DNA of 64,000 nt from Sphingomonas sp. 3P27F8 (GCF_005502745.1 NZ_SCNL01000001.1:372001-436000); one strand, 5' to 3'. Shown: positions 38,264 to 47,406, numbered from the stretch's first letter. The notes: a model not told the origin generated them from the letters alone. Made by a program: numbers and translations.

Positions 38264-39112
38264 TCAGAACGCCGCCGTTACCGAGAACAACGCCGACGAT
38301 CCCGCGATCGAGCTGCCATCCCGAGTCGAAGCGAAGTTCGGCTGGAGATAGGCGGCCTTCCGCCGCGTGATGCTGGTGTCGATCCAGGCCGCGCTCAACG
38401 TCAGCGGGGTGCCTTTGATTGCGAAGTCCGCGCCTACCATCCAGTCCCAATAGTGGCCGGTCGGCGCGGCGCTGGTGCCATTCGGCCCTAGACCGTTGTT
38501 ACCGTTCGAATGGCCCAGATGGGCCTTGGCCGTCAGCGGGGTCGTGGGAATGGCAGCGGAAAGATCGGTCCAGATATACAGGTTATCGTTCTTCGCGCCC
38601 GGGTGGTCCGGGATGCCCGTCGCATAGCTGGCGGCATCGTTATACCATTTACCGAGCGCCTGCTGCTTGGGCGCGTACGCTACCCCTACGAGGACGCTCG
38701 CGGGGCCGGCAGTGCCCGAAAGCTTCACATAGGGTTCCGCGAACGCTGTCTTCTTGGCACCGCCCGGGTACACATAATAAGTGAGGCCGGCATCAACTGA
38801 AACACCACTGCCGATCGCCGCCTTGTAGCCGCCGATCAGATCCAGCTCCATGTTTGAACCACCGAACGTTCCCCAGCCGGCAAGATTCGACGCCCAGGTG
38901 CCGAGATAAAAGCCGCTCTTGTGCGCGACGGTGAAGCCGCCCTGAATCGCTGCACGCTTGTCGGTCTGGGAAACGCCGCGCAGCCGATAATCGCTAACCA
39001 CGGCGACGCTGCCGGTGACGGTTATTTCCTTGGGCGGGGCTGCTTCCTGGGCAACGGCGGGGCTGGCGGCAAAACCGAGCGCGATGGCGGAAACGAGAAA
39101 AATAGTCTTCAT
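38264..39112 (-). CDS. TorF family putative outer-membrane porin
   Basis: 282 aa. A signal peptide ends at AVAQEAAPPK. VTGSVAVVSDYRLRGVSQTD is the TorF N-terminal hallmark, and the protein ends in Phe after alternating strands, as beta-barrels do. AGGAGG precedes the chosen ATG. It probably forms an outer-membrane channel; the solute is unknown. Confidence 0.9.
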   Translation of the reverse strand: MKTIFLVSAIALGFAASPAVAQEAAPPKEITVTGSVAVVSDYRLRGVSQTDKRAAIQGGFTVAHKSGFYLGTWASNLAGWGTFGGSNMELDLIGGYKAAIGSGVSVDAGLTYYVYPGGAKKTAFAEPYVKLSGTAGPASVLVGVAYAPKQQALGKWYNDAASYATGIPDHPGAKNDNLYIWTDLSAAIPTTPLTAKAHLGHSNGNNGLGPNGTSAAPTGHYWDWMVGADFAIKGTPLTLSAAWIDTSITRRKAAYLQPNFASTRDGSSIAGSSALFSVTAAF

Positions 39113-39267
39113 GGAACCTCCTGATTGGCAGAGGCTCCTCCTGCTTGCGCGGCCGCCGATGCTCTCATCCCGAAGGGCGGGCATCGGCTAACCGACAGTC
39201 TTTACGCTACTGCAGCATTTTATCTGTTTTGTTGCTGTTTTGTGTCGAACTGTTGCTCGATCTTATG

Positions 39268-40803
39268 TCACTCGATGAGTGTGGCGATTCGGCCACGCTC
39301 GCCTCCGAGCACTTCGACAGGCAAACCGCCCGCGCGACGGCGCTGAAACCAGTCGCGCAGCATCTCGGCACTGGTATGATCCACGGCGCCAAGCCGGGTG
39401 ACATCGAGCCGAACCGGCTTGCCCACCGGCGCACGATCGAGCGTGTCAGACATTTTCGGTAACGTCACGAAGGTGGCCGAACCATCGAGCGTGATCTGGT
39501 GCGTTTCGCCCTCCGGCTCCTCGAACACGCGCAACCGCAGACGGCGAATGTTTGGCACGAGTTCGAGCACCGTAAGCCCGATGCCGACCAGCACGCCGGT
39601 CAACAGATCCGTCGCCACCACCATGATGAGCGTCGCCGCCCAGATGACAACGGGCAGCACGCCATGATCTCGGAACAGATGCTTCGCGTGGGTCAGGCTG
39701 ACCAACCGCCACCCGGTGACAACCAGGATCGCGCCGAGCGCAGCCATCGGAATCTCGCGCAGGAGCCATGGCAACAGCGCGACGAAGCCGAGAATCCAAA
39801 TGCCGTGAAGGATCGCCGACGCACGCGTGATCGCGCCGGCCTGCACGTTCGCGGAAGAGCGCACGATAACGCCCGTCATCGGCAGCGCACCCGCCGCGCC
39901 GCACAGCAGGTTGCCCACGCCCTGCGCGCGAAGCTCCTTGTTGTAATCTGTGCGGACGCCGCCATGCATCTTGTCGACCGCTGCGGCGGACAGCAATGTC
40001 TCAGCCGACGCGATGAAGGCGATCGCCAGCGCGGCGGCGAGGATCGATGGATCGAGCCACTTTGCCCAGAAGCCGCTTTCCGGCGGCGCTATCGCAGCCA
40101 GGATCGATTCAGGCACGACAACCTTGGCGACATCCAGGCCCAACGCCACCGTCACGAATGTGCCGGCAAGCACACCAACCAATGCTCCTGGCGCCAGCTT
40201 CATCGATTGCGGCCGCCACTTCTCCCAGCCGAGCATCGCAGCAATTGTCACCAGCGCCACGGTGAAAGCGAGTTCCGCAGCCTGCATATTGGTCGCCGAC
40301 AACCCGAGCAGCCTGCCTGGCATGGCGGCAAGATTGGCGGGGCCACTCGACAGCGGCTTGGCATCGAACAATACGTGAAACTGGCCCACGACGATCAGCG
40401 CGCCGATGCCAGCGAGCATCCCGTGGACGACCGCAGGGCTGATCGCGCGAAACCATCCGCCGAGCCGGAAGATGCCGGCCGCGATCTGGATGACCCCCGC
40501 GAGAATCAGGATCGGCCCAAGCGCCGACAGGCCCTTGTCGCGCACCAGTTCGAAGACGATCACCGCAAGGCCGGCGGCCGGGCCGCTGACCTGCAACGGC
40601 GAGCCGGCGAGCGTGCCAACGACAATGCCGCCGATGATGCCGGTGATCAGCCCCTTTTCCGGAGGCACGCCGGAAGCGACTGCGATGCCCATGCATAAGG
40701 GCATCGCAACCAGAAAGACAACGATCGACGAGGTCAGATCGCGTCCGAGAAACTTGAGCCGTGGGATCGACACGCCCGGCGGCGTGATGACCTCATGCTT
40801 CAC
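39268..40803 (-). CDS. SulP family anion transporter
   Basis: 511 aa from a GTG that overlaps the carbonic anhydrase stop. The transmembrane SulP domain (PLCMGIAVASGVPPEKGLITG, SSANVQAGA) is followed by a C-terminal STAS-like domain (VRLDVTRLGAVDHTSAEML). Coupling to a beta-carbonic anhydrase points to bicarbonate or another anion linked to CO2 handling, as in BicA-type transporters. The substrate is an inference. Confidence 0.9.
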   Translation of the reverse strand: MKHEVITPPGVSIPRLKFLGRDLTSSIVVFLVAMPLCMGIAVASGVPPEKGLITGIIGGIVVGTLAGSPLQVSGPAAGLAVIVFELVRDKGLSALGPILILAGVIQIAAGIFRLGGWFRAISPAVVHGMLAGIGALIVVGQFHVLFDAKPLSSGPANLAAMPGRLLGLSATNMQAAELAFTVALVTIAAMLGWEKWRPQSMKLAPGALVGVLAGTFVTVALGLDVAKVVVPESILAAIAPPESGFWAKWLDPSILAAALAIAFIASAETLLSAAAVDKMHGGVRTDYNKELRAQGVGNLLCGAAGALPMTGVIVRSSANVQAGAITRASAILHGIWILGFVALLPWLLREIPMAALGAILVVTGWRLVSLTHAKHLFRDHGVLPVVIWAATLIMVVATDLLTGVLVGIGLTVLELVPNIRRLRLRVFEEPEGETHQITLDGSATFVTLPKMSDTLDRAPVGKPVRLDVTRLGAVDHTSAEMLRDWFQRRRAGGLPVEVLGGERGRIATLIE

Positions 40804-41495
40804 TCCGCCGCCTCCTGCATGATGAATTCTGCCGCGATACGCGGCGCGGCAGGCAACGCGACCGGCAGCGGCGCATCGTCGCGCACGGGCAGAAAGCGCC
40901 CGCTTTTCCCGTCCAGCGCCAGCATCTGCCCGGCGTGGATATCGACAAACCAGCCGTGCAACGCGATTTCCCCCCGCGCGATTCCGGCGGCAACCGACGG
41001 GTGAGTACGAAGATGCGCGATCTGGACAACCACATTCTCGAGGCTCGCCGCGCGCACCGCCGCACCGTTCTCGAGATCGGGATAAGAGGAATCGAGCACG
41101 CATTTCGCCGCGTGGCTGTGGCGCAGCCACGCCGCGACGTTCGGCATGCCTTCGGTCATTTCCGGATTGACCAGCGCCTTCATCGCGCCGCAATCCGAGT
41201 GGCCGCAAACGATGATGTCGCGCACATCGAGCGCAGCGACGGCATATTCCACGGTCGAGGACACGCCGCCGTTCATGGTCGCATAGGGCGGAACGATATT
41301 GCCCGCATTGCGGCAGACGAAAAGATCGCCCGGGTCCGCCTGCATGATATGTTCGGGAACGATGCGCGAGTCAGCGCATGATATCATCAGCGCCTTTGGA
41401 CTCTGCCCGTCCGTCGCAAGCTTCGAGTAAAGCGCCTGCTGGTTCGGGAAGACCTGCTTTTCGAAACTGAATACGCGGCCGATAAGGTCGTTCAC
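40800..41495 (-). CDS. Beta-class carbonic anhydrase
   Basis: 231 aa. Zinc ligands Cys40 and Asp42 (CADSR), His99 and Cys102 (HSDCGA) are all present. It interconverts CO2 and bicarbonate in the cytoplasm. I chose GTG 41495, with GGAG upstream, over ATG 41516, which has no ribosome binding site. Its stop overlaps the SulP GTG (GTGA), so bicarbonate production and transport appear coupled. Confidence 0.92.
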   Translation of the reverse strand: MNDLIGRVFSFEKQVFPNQQALYSKLATDGQSPKALMISCADSRIVPEHIMQADPGDLFVCRNAGNIVPPYATMNGGVSSTVEYAVAALDVRDIIVCGHSDCGAMKALVNPEMTEGMPNVAAWLRHSHAAKCVLDSSYPDLENGAAVRAASLENVVVQIAHLRTHPSVAAGIARGEIALHGWFVDIHAGQMLALDGKSGRFLPVRDDAPLPVALPAAPRIAAEFIMQEAAE

Positions 41496-41564
41496 GGGAG
41501 TTGCTCCTCTAGTCATGGAGCAGGGTAATTAAGCGCGTTGTTTTGCTGCGACGCCGCGCAACTG

Positions 41565-42881
41565 TTAAGTTTTGTGTCCGGGCAATCGGATCGCAGCTTC
41601 CAGCCCGTGCGGCACGCGATTCGCCAGACTTAGCGTGCCGCCCTCGGCCTGTACCGCCTGCATCGCGATCGCCAGCCCCAGGCCGAAGCCCACGGTGTCG
41701 CGGCGACGCGCCGGATCAAGCCGAACGAACGGCTGAAGCACGTCGGCAAGCCTTTCCTGGGGTATCCCGGGCCCATCATCGATGACCCTGATCGTCACGC
41801 CGCCGCCTGTCTTTTCGAGCGCGACCGTGAGTTGGTCGCCATAATGAAGCGCATTGTCGACCAGGTTGGTCAGCGCGCGCTTGAAGCCGGACCGGCGCAA
41901 CCGCATCTCGAGGTGATCGGGGCCATCATAGTCCGCCATTCTGCCAAGATCATTGGCATCGTCCACCAACGTCGCGCACATCACGGCAAGGTCTACGGAA
42001 ACCGGCGTTTCGGGATCGCTATCCCCGCCCAGAAACGCGAGCAGCGATGTCACCATCGCTTCCATCTCCGCGACGTCGTGATCGATTGCGGTGCGGGTCT
42101 CGTCGTCTTCAACCGATTCGCTCCGCAGGCGCAGGCGCGCCAGGGGCGTTCGCAGGTCATGCCCGACCGCCGCCAGCGCCTGCGTGCGTGTTTCGATCAA
42201 GGCGCGGATGCGCGCCTGCATCCGGTTGAATGCGGCAACCAGCCGGCGCACGTCGCCCGGCCCATCCTCCGGCACGGGCTCGACTTCATGCTGCCCCACG
42301 CGGTCAGCCGCCACGGCAAGTCGCCGGAGCGGCAGCAACGCACGACGCAGCATCAGTCCACCGATCACCATCAGCGCGATCGCGGGGACCAGCGCCAGCG
42401 CGATCCGCTCGAAGCCAAAATTCAGCCGCGCCACCGGCTCGAGCGTGCGGAAATGCAGCCAGCTGTCGTCGTTGAGCCGCAAGCCCCCCGTGACGGCCGA
42501 ACTCGTGCCCGGCGACGTTAAGCGGATACGCAGATCGCGCGTGCCGAGCGACGGCTCCCATTCCATGATCTGCCGCTGCATCTGATCGAGCGTGGGCGCC
42601 ACCGGGGGCACGTGCGGCGGCTTGCGATCCCAGTGCATTTCATAGCGATCGGTGGTCAGATCATCGGCCATCGCGGGGCGCTGTTCCGGCGGCCGTTCCT
42701 CCACCAGCCGACGACTGATAACGAGGTGCTCAGCCAGCCGCCGCGCCTCGTCGTCACGCACCGAAAACTGGCTCGCGCGCTCGTATAACAGCGTTGAGAC
42801 GCCAAACTCGATCAACATCGTCAGCAGCAGGATCGCGACAACCTGACCAAGCAGGCCGACAGAGGGAACCAGCCGCCTCAA
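41565..42881 (-). CDS. Two-component sensor histidine kinase
   Basis: 438 aa. Two membrane helices (about residues 8-28 and 155-178) flank a periplasmic sensor region. HAMP, dimerisation domain with phospho-acceptor His at about 241 (GHDLRTPL) and HATPase_c domain (NLVDNALHYG, DDGPGIP, FGLGLAIA) follow. It overlaps the response regulator stop by 4 bases. The stimulus is unknown; the EnvZ-like layout suggests envelope or ion sensing. Confidence 0.92.
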   Translation of the reverse strand: MRRLVPSVGLLGQVVAILLLTMLIEFGVSTLLYERASQFSVRDDEARRLAEHLVISRRLVEERPPEQRPAMADDLTTDRYEMHWDRKPPHVPPVAPTLDQMQRQIMEWEPSLGTRDLRIRLTSPGTSSAVTGGLRLNDDSWLHFRTLEPVARLNFGFERIALALVPAIALMVIGGLMLRRALLPLRRLAVAADRVGQHEVEPVPEDGPGDVRRLVAAFNRMQARIRALIETRTQALAAVGHDLRTPLARLRLRSESVEDDETRTAIDHDVAEMEAMVTSLLAFLGGDSDPETPVSVDLAVMCATLVDDANDLGRMADYDGPDHLEMRLRRSGFKRALTNLVDNALHYGDQLTVALEKTGGGVTIRVIDDGPGIPQERLADVLQPFVRLDPARRRDTVGFGLGLAIAMQAVQAEGGTLSLANRVPHGLEAAIRLPGHKT

Positions 42882-43588
42882 CTGCGCTCCACCGGAACGT
42901 TGAGCATATACCCGACACCGCGCACCGTGACGATCGGCGCAATGTTTCCGACGCTGGAAAGCTTGCGCCGCAACCGGCTCACAAGCACGTCGATCGATCG
43001 GTCCGAGCTGTCACCCAGCCGCGTCCTGGAGAGTTCGATCAGCCGCTCGCGCGCGATGACGCGTTGCGCATGATCGGCAAGCACGACGAGCAGGTCGAAT
43101 TCGGCGCCCGTCAGGTCCACCACGGCGCCCGTCGCGGAGATCAATTCCCTGCGCGGCAGGTTGATCGTCCACCCCTCGAAGCGGATCAGACCGGAATCGC
43201 CTTCGCCCGACCGGCGATCGAGCGCCGGGCGGCGCAGCACCGCCCGCACCCGCGCCACCAGTTCGCGTACGCCGAACGGCTTGGCGATATAATCGTCCGC
43301 CCCAAGCTCAAGACCGACTACACGATCCGTCTCGCTCGACCGGGCCGACATGAAAATGATCGGCACGTCGCTTTTCTGCCGCAACGCACGGCACAGATCG
43401 ATGCCGCTGGTGCCCGGGAGCATGATATCCAGCAACACGAGATCGACCGGGCCTGAATCAAGCGCCAGCCACATCTCCGGCGCAGCGGATGCAGGGCGGA
43501 CGACGAAACCGTTCTCCTGCAGCGCGCGCGCGGTGAGCATGCGAAGCGCGGGATCGTCCTCGACGAGCAGGATAACAGGTGCGGTCAT
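42878..43588 (-). CDS. OmpR/PhoB-type response regulator
   Basis: 236 aa. The receiver domain has the acidic pocket (VEDD, residues 9-12), phospho-acceptor Asp54 (LLDIMLPG) and Lys in DYIAKPFG. The C-terminal winged helix ends in VRGVGYML. It is the cognate partner of the downstream histidine kinase. ATG 43588 is chosen because the receiver fold starts there. Confidence 0.93.
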   Translation of the reverse strand: MTAPVILLVEDDPALRMLTARALQENGFVVRPASAAPEMWLALDSGPVDLVLLDIMLPGTSGIDLCRALRQKSDVPIIFMSARSSETDRVVGLELGADDYIAKPFGVRELVARVRAVLRRPALDRRSGEGDSGLIRFEGWTINLPRRELISATGAVVDLTGAEFDLLVVLADHAQRVIARERLIELSRTRLGDSSDRSIDVLVSRLRRKLSSVGNIAPIVTVRGVGYMLNVPVERS

Positions 43589-43710
43589 CGCGCGAAGGCC
43601 TAATCGCGAACCCGTTGCGCGGTCAACGCACAAGGGGGGTTGGCAAGCCCGAACGGCGCTGCTAGTGGCCGCGCCTCACCCGCCGGGTCTGCCCGGCGAT
43701 GAACGCCAGA

Positions 43711-43785
43711 GCGGGCGTAGCTCAGGGGTAGAGCACAACCTTGCCAAGGTTGGGGTCGAGGGTTCGAATCCCTTCGCCCGCTCCA
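43711..43785 (+). tRNA. tRNA-Gly (anticodon GCC)
   Basis: 75 nt including encoded CCA. Acceptor stem GCGGGCG pairs with CGCCCGC. The anticodon arm is CCTT-GCC-AAGG, and the T-arm has GGTTCGAATCC. The gene is complete. It marks the left end of the mobile element: a serine recombinase runs into it from the opposite strand, and its 3' half is presumably the attachment core. Confidence 0.95.
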
Positions 43786-45395
43786 ACGTTATAGTACTGT
43801 TTTTCTGAAACAGGCTGGCCCGTGGCGAGAGCCATGATCGAGGTCAGGCGGCCGATCACCTCAATTGTCACACCCTTCTCCTGCTCAGCAGGCGATACCT
43901 TCACCTGATTGATTAGCGCCCTTAGTTGGGGAATGGCTTCAAGGCGGGCTTCGGGGTTGTCGCCGAGAGCGGCGTTCAGCTTGGCGACCTGCCGGCGATA
44001 GTCGGCGACGACGGCAGGATGCAGCACGACGGTTGGCAGCTGCTCGACCTGCGATAGCTGCTCCGCGAGCTGATCGCGTTCGGTGCGGGCCTTGGCAAGG
44101 ACGTCACGGATCTCGACAAAGTCTTCAGCGCCGTTGGCAACGGCGTCCACCAGGCGTTCGATCTTGGCCACAGCTTCGGCGTGCCGCTTTTTGAGACGAT
44201 CGCCCTCGCGACCGAGTTCTTTGGATCGCTTCGCGAACTCTGCGCGATATTCTTCGACATAGACTTCAATGAGCTTCTCGTTGAGCATGTAGTGCTGCAG
44301 TCCATTCAGCACCCGGGTCTCAAGGCGATCGGTCGAGATGATGCGGTTGTTGGAACAGGCGTGCTTCCCACCCTCCTTGTAACGCGAGCACCCCCAACGA
44401 TTCCCGCTGTGGATCGTCCAGCTACCACCGCACGATCCGCAAGCGACGAGACCGGACAGGATATGCTTCGGACGTCGGTTCTTGTCCGGCGCGCGACTCT
44501 GGACCTTACCGAGCATGAGTTGCACTTTATCCCAGAGCGCGTCGTCGACGATGCGCAGCGCCGGCACCTCTTCGACCAGCCATTCGTTCTCGGGGTTGGC
44601 GCGGATGAGATGGGTACGGGTGCGTGGGTCGAGTACCTTCCTCGTGCGATTGAAAACCAACTGGCCGCGGTAAAGCCGGTTCTGGAGGATGCCGTTCTTA
44701 CGCTTGCGATCACCGTAGATGGTGGAGGCTCGCCAGAATCGCGGTCCACTCAGCCGACCGCCCGGTGTTTCCACACCATCCTGGTTCAGTCGTTCGGCGA
44801 TGGCGCGTGGCGACTGTCCAGCGGCGAACTCCTCAAAGATGCGCCGGACGACCTTGCCCTGCTCTTCATCAACTTCGCGCAGACCCCGGATCAGTTCGCC
44901 ATTATCGTCGAACCTATTCGCCTTGCGATATCCATAAGCCAATCCCGCTGCCGAGCGCTTCTGGGAAATGGTACCGCGCTGACCCCTCTTGATCTTCGCC
45001 GCCAGGTCGCGGCGGAACTGTGCGTCCATCAACCCGCGGAAGGTGGCGGTGATGTCGGTAACCTCACCGTCCGAGAGCGTGAAGAGCCGGGCGCCGGCAA
45101 AGGTGATGCGCTCGCGTATCGTGTACGCATCGCCCTGATGCCGCGCGATGCGATCGGTTGCTTCCGCTACCACCTGATCGATCCCGCCGGCTTCAATCCG
45201 TGCCAGCATCGCGCTCAACCCCGGCCGACCGTTCTCGTCGATGCCGGCGGCACCGCTTATGGCGTAGTCGGTGAAGACCTCGACGACCGTCCATCCCTCG
45301 CGCTCACAACGTTCACGGCAGAGGGCTATCTGATCTTCGATGGATCGAGCATTCTGGAGGGCGCTCGAGAACCGCGCGTAGATGACGGTTTGCAT
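43722..45395 (-). CDS. Large serine recombinase (site-specific integrase)
   Basis: 557 aa. The N-terminal catalytic domain has Ser10 in IYARFS and the ATDRIARH arginine region. A recombinase domain (GYRKANRF, FEEFAAGQSPRAIAERLN) follows, then a zinc-ribbon with CGSCGG near residue 313 and further cysteines about 20 residues on, and a coiled-coil (about 390-450). Its last 20 or so codons are encoded by the antisense strand of tRNA-Gly, with the stop inside the tRNA, so the current C-terminus was probably created by integration. It should catalyse integration and excision of the element. Confidence 0.93.
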   Translation of the reverse strand: MQTVIYARFSSALQNARSIEDQIALCRERCEREGWTVVEVFTDYAISGAAGIDENGRPGLSAMLARIEAGGIDQVVAEATDRIARHQGDAYTIRERITFAGARLFTLSDGEVTDITATFRGLMDAQFRRDLAAKIKRGQRGTISQKRSAAGLAYGYRKANRFDDNGELIRGLREVDEEQGKVVRRIFEEFAAGQSPRAIAERLNQDGVETPGGRLSGPRFWRASTIYGDRKRKNGILQNRLYRGQLVFNRTRKVLDPRTRTHLIRANPENEWLVEEVPALRIVDDALWDKVQLMLGKVQSRAPDKNRRPKHILSGLVACGSCGGSWTIHSGNRWGCSRYKEGGKHACSNNRIISTDRLETRVLNGLQHYMLNEKLIEVYVEEYRAEFAKRSKELGREGDRLKKRHAEAVAKIERLVDAVANGAEDFVEIRDVLAKARTERDQLAEQLSQVEQLPTVVLHPAVVADYRRQVAKLNAALGDNPEARLEAIPQLRALINQVKVSPAEQEKGVTIEVIGRLTSIMALATGQPVSEKQYYNVGAGEGIRTLDPNLGKVVLYP

Positions 45396-45397
45396 AT

Positions 45398-45853
45398 CTA
45401 TTTCGACAGATCGGCGCGTCGAGCCGAGACCGAGGCATGGGTGCCGCGCTTGATCCTTGCGATCCAGTCATCTCGAAACGCCGTGTCGAACAACGCGAGG
45501 ATGGTGTCGGCGATGCCGGTCCGGTCGCTGTCCGAAACACTGACCAATTGAGCGCCGGCGCGCTCGATGTCTTCCTGGATGGCAGAAGTATAGATGCGAT
45601 CGCGGGCGATGCGATCCGCCGTCTCGATCACGACATAGTCGATGTCGCCCTGCTCGATGATCGCAAGCAAGGCGTGCAACCCAGTGCGCTTTTTCTGTGC
45701 AAGCGTTCCACTTCCGCTGCTCGTGTCGTAGAAGATGCCGATGACGGCCCACCCGTTGCGTTCGCAAAGCCCGCCGCAAGCCGCGATCTGATCGACCAGC
45801 ACATGCGCATCAGGCGAGGAGCTCGATGCGCGGACATAGATGACTGCGTTCAT
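45398..45853 (-). CDS. Catalytic-domain-only serine recombinase
   Basis: 151 aa, comprising just the resolvase N-terminal domain: Ser10 in IYVRAS, the ETADRIARD motif and the RDDWIARIKRG helix. The DNA-binding recombinase and zinc-ribbon parts of the neighbour are missing. It ends 2 bases before the large recombinase start and overlaps the upstream gene by 4 bases (ATGA), so all three are co-translated. It may assist or control direction of the large enzyme; this is inference. Confidence 0.85.
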   Translation of the reverse strand: MNAVIYVRASSSSPDAHVLVDQIAACGGLCERNGWAVIGIFYDTSSGSGTLAQKKRTGLHALLAIIEQGDIDYVVIETADRIARDRIYTSAIQEDIERAGAQLVSVSDSDRTGIADTILALFDTAFRDDWIARIKRGTHASVSARRADLSK

Positions 45854-46590
45854 TGCTGATCCTGCTCCGGCCATATCACTCGGTAAGGAACTGAACCCAT
45901 CGCCACGACCAGCGCCTGACCCTGAAGCGGCGGATACCCGTCCTCTGTCGCGATGATCCGCCATCCGCGCCCGCGCCACGCTTCATGGTCGACGATCTCG
46001 TCGATCGTTCGGCCGATGCTGCCCGTGAGGACAGTGTCGGGAATGACGTCGTCCAGCTCGATGCGCAGAACTCCAAACCGCGTCTGGAGAAAAACCGGCT
46101 TGACCCTCGCACAGAGCTCCAGCGAGTGGTCGACGATGTTGATATCCAGGTAGTCGCCATCCGGGCGATCAAACCGGTGACTGTGCAGCGGATGCTTGCA
46201 GATCTTCATTGGCTGCAGACCGACCGGATCGTATTTAGGCACATGAGTGTGGAGCGCCGGCTTGCGTGGGCGATTCCACAATTGGGGTTCGTGCGGCCAA
46301 AATCGCCCAGGCTTCATCAACGCCATGGCGTCGTCCAGCGTAAGTCCCTCGATGGCGAGGAGCGAGATCAGCAGTGGCGACGTTGACCGGACGACATCGC
46401 CAATCTCCGTCCGGAAAACGGTCATTAGCGCGGTCTCGCGCTCTTTCTCGATCTGAGCAGCGTCCGCACGAGCTTGGCGCCGTGCTTTTCGCACGCGTCG
46501 GCGATCCTCCTCGGTAGGTCCGTCTGAACCGAAGGTCTCTTCGGGGGCGACCGATGGGCTGGTAGAAGGATCGGTGGTTCTGGGCATCAT
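45850..46590 (-). CDS. Hypothetical protein with His-rich central segment
   Basis: 246 aa (ATG 46590, or the adjacent ATG 46587). A charged coiled-coil-like N-terminus (EEDRRRVRKARRQARADAA) leads to a central region with two HxH motifs (LHTHVPKYD, PLHSHRFD) and a C-terminal domain with repeated beta-like segments. No family recognised. It is translationally coupled to the small recombinase and may take part in element excision or its control. Confidence 0.7.
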   Translation of the reverse strand: MMPRTTDPSTSPSVAPEETFGSDGPTEEDRRRVRKARRQARADAAQIEKERETALMTVFRTEIGDVVRSTSPLLISLLAIEGLTLDDAMALMKPGRFWPHEPQLWNRPRKPALHTHVPKYDPVGLQPMKICKHPLHSHRFDRPDGDYLDINIVDHSLELCARVKPVFLQTRFGVLRIELDDVIPDTVLTGSIGRTIDEIVDHEAWRGRGWRIIATEDGYPPLQGQALVVAMGSVPYRVIWPEQDQQ

Positions 46591-46717
46591 TTCGATTGCC
46601 GATGAGCAGCGGCTGCCAATGATGGCATGCCGCCTGAAGGTGGACTAGCGCCCTGGCGCTCGGGTAAGTCGAGCTGGGTGCCCGAACGGCGGACCTGCTG
46701 GGCCAAGCTCGGCGGCA

Positions 46718-46912
46718 TCAGTCCGCGCCGCGCACCGAGCGAAGCCGTGTGCGGTCGCGTGCGACGTTCGCGCGAGCAAATGCCTTCACGAATTCGACGA
46801 CCGCAGGGTCGGGATCGCTGGCCGGACCTGGCAGGCTCGCCCCAACGAACCCCACGCCGTTCCCGGCGGTGGATGGGTTTGCGGCGCGACCTTGATCCGT
46901 TGAAACTCTCAT
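46718..46912 (-). CDS. Small hypothetical protein under the 15-base motif
   Basis: 64 aa with a sensible amphipathic helix (VVEFVKAFARANVARDR). A perfect hairpin, CCGTCAG with CTGACGG and a 3-base loop, lies directly before the ATG (46913-46929), and the motif GGACTTACATCGCTA is 31 bases upstream. Coding is likely but not certain, since the hairpin would hide the ribosome binding site. Confidence 0.5.
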   Translation of the reverse strand: MRVSTDQGRAANPSTAGNGVGFVGASLPGPASDPDPAVVEFVKAFARANVARDRTRLRSVRGAD

Positions 46913-46943
46913 CCGTCAGCTTCTGACGGGATGGGTGCCGTTC

Positions 46944-46958
46944 TAGCGATGTAAGTCC
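46944..46958 (-). promoter_or_regulatory. Element-specific 15-base motif, copy 1
   Basis: Reads GGACTTACATCGCTA on the minus strand, ahead of the small gene starting at 46912. Identical to copies at 54070-54084 and 57718-57732, in the same orientation relative to the downstream gene. Confidence 0.75.
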
Positions 46959-47058
46959 CACGAAACTGCAGGCGATGGCTTTGCGGACCGCGACAAGATT
47001 TGTGAGGAGGAAGCGGAAAGGGCTCTGGTGAAGTGATCCAGCAGGGGCTGGGGAAAAA

Positions 47059-47373
47059 TTGAAAGTGTTCAACATGCTCATGATCTTTGTTCTGCTCGTC
47101 GCTTCGCTGGCGATCCGGAAGGCGCCGCTGCTGCTCGTCGATATCGCCGCGACCGCGATCGGCATTTTCATCGTCTGGCGCTGCCGTGTGCTGGCGACTG
47201 AGCTAATCGCGCAGCGCGGCGACAATCCGGCGTTCACCTCGTTCGACGCCCGGCCGACCCGCCGTCAGCGACGGTTGATGGCGCGCTCGCTCGCCTGGTC
47301 GCTGCGAAGGACCGAGATGGCGAGCCTTCTGCCGCTGGCCGATGCTCGTGCCGAGCGGCTCGTGGTGGCGTAG
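47059..47373 (+). CDS. Small membrane protein
   Basis: 104 aa from TTG 47059, or 99 aa from ATG 47074. Two adjacent hydrophobic stretches (LMIFVLLVASLAI, LLLVDIAATAIGIFIVW) form a membrane hairpin, followed by an arginine-rich cytoplasmic tail (RPTRRQRRLMARSL). It is the only rightward gene between leftward operons. Function unknown. Confidence 0.6.
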   Translation: MKVFNMLMIFVLLVASLAIRKAPLLLVDIAATAIGIFIVWRCRVLATELIAQRGDNPAFTSFDARPTRRQRRLMARSLAWSLRRTEMASLLPLADARAERLVVA

Positions 47374-47406
47374 GCGGCGCGCGGCCGGGCGTGATGTCGG
47401 ACGTGG

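Noticed and set aside
45850..46590. JAB-like or HNH-like metal site from the two HxH motifs
   Set aside because: Neither motif is followed by the expected downstream ligands; left as unknown.
46587..47237. 216-aa leftward frame
   Set aside because: Antisense to the small membrane protein gene, overlaps the better 64-aa frame, and has a Ser/Arg-rich composition typical of shadow frames.
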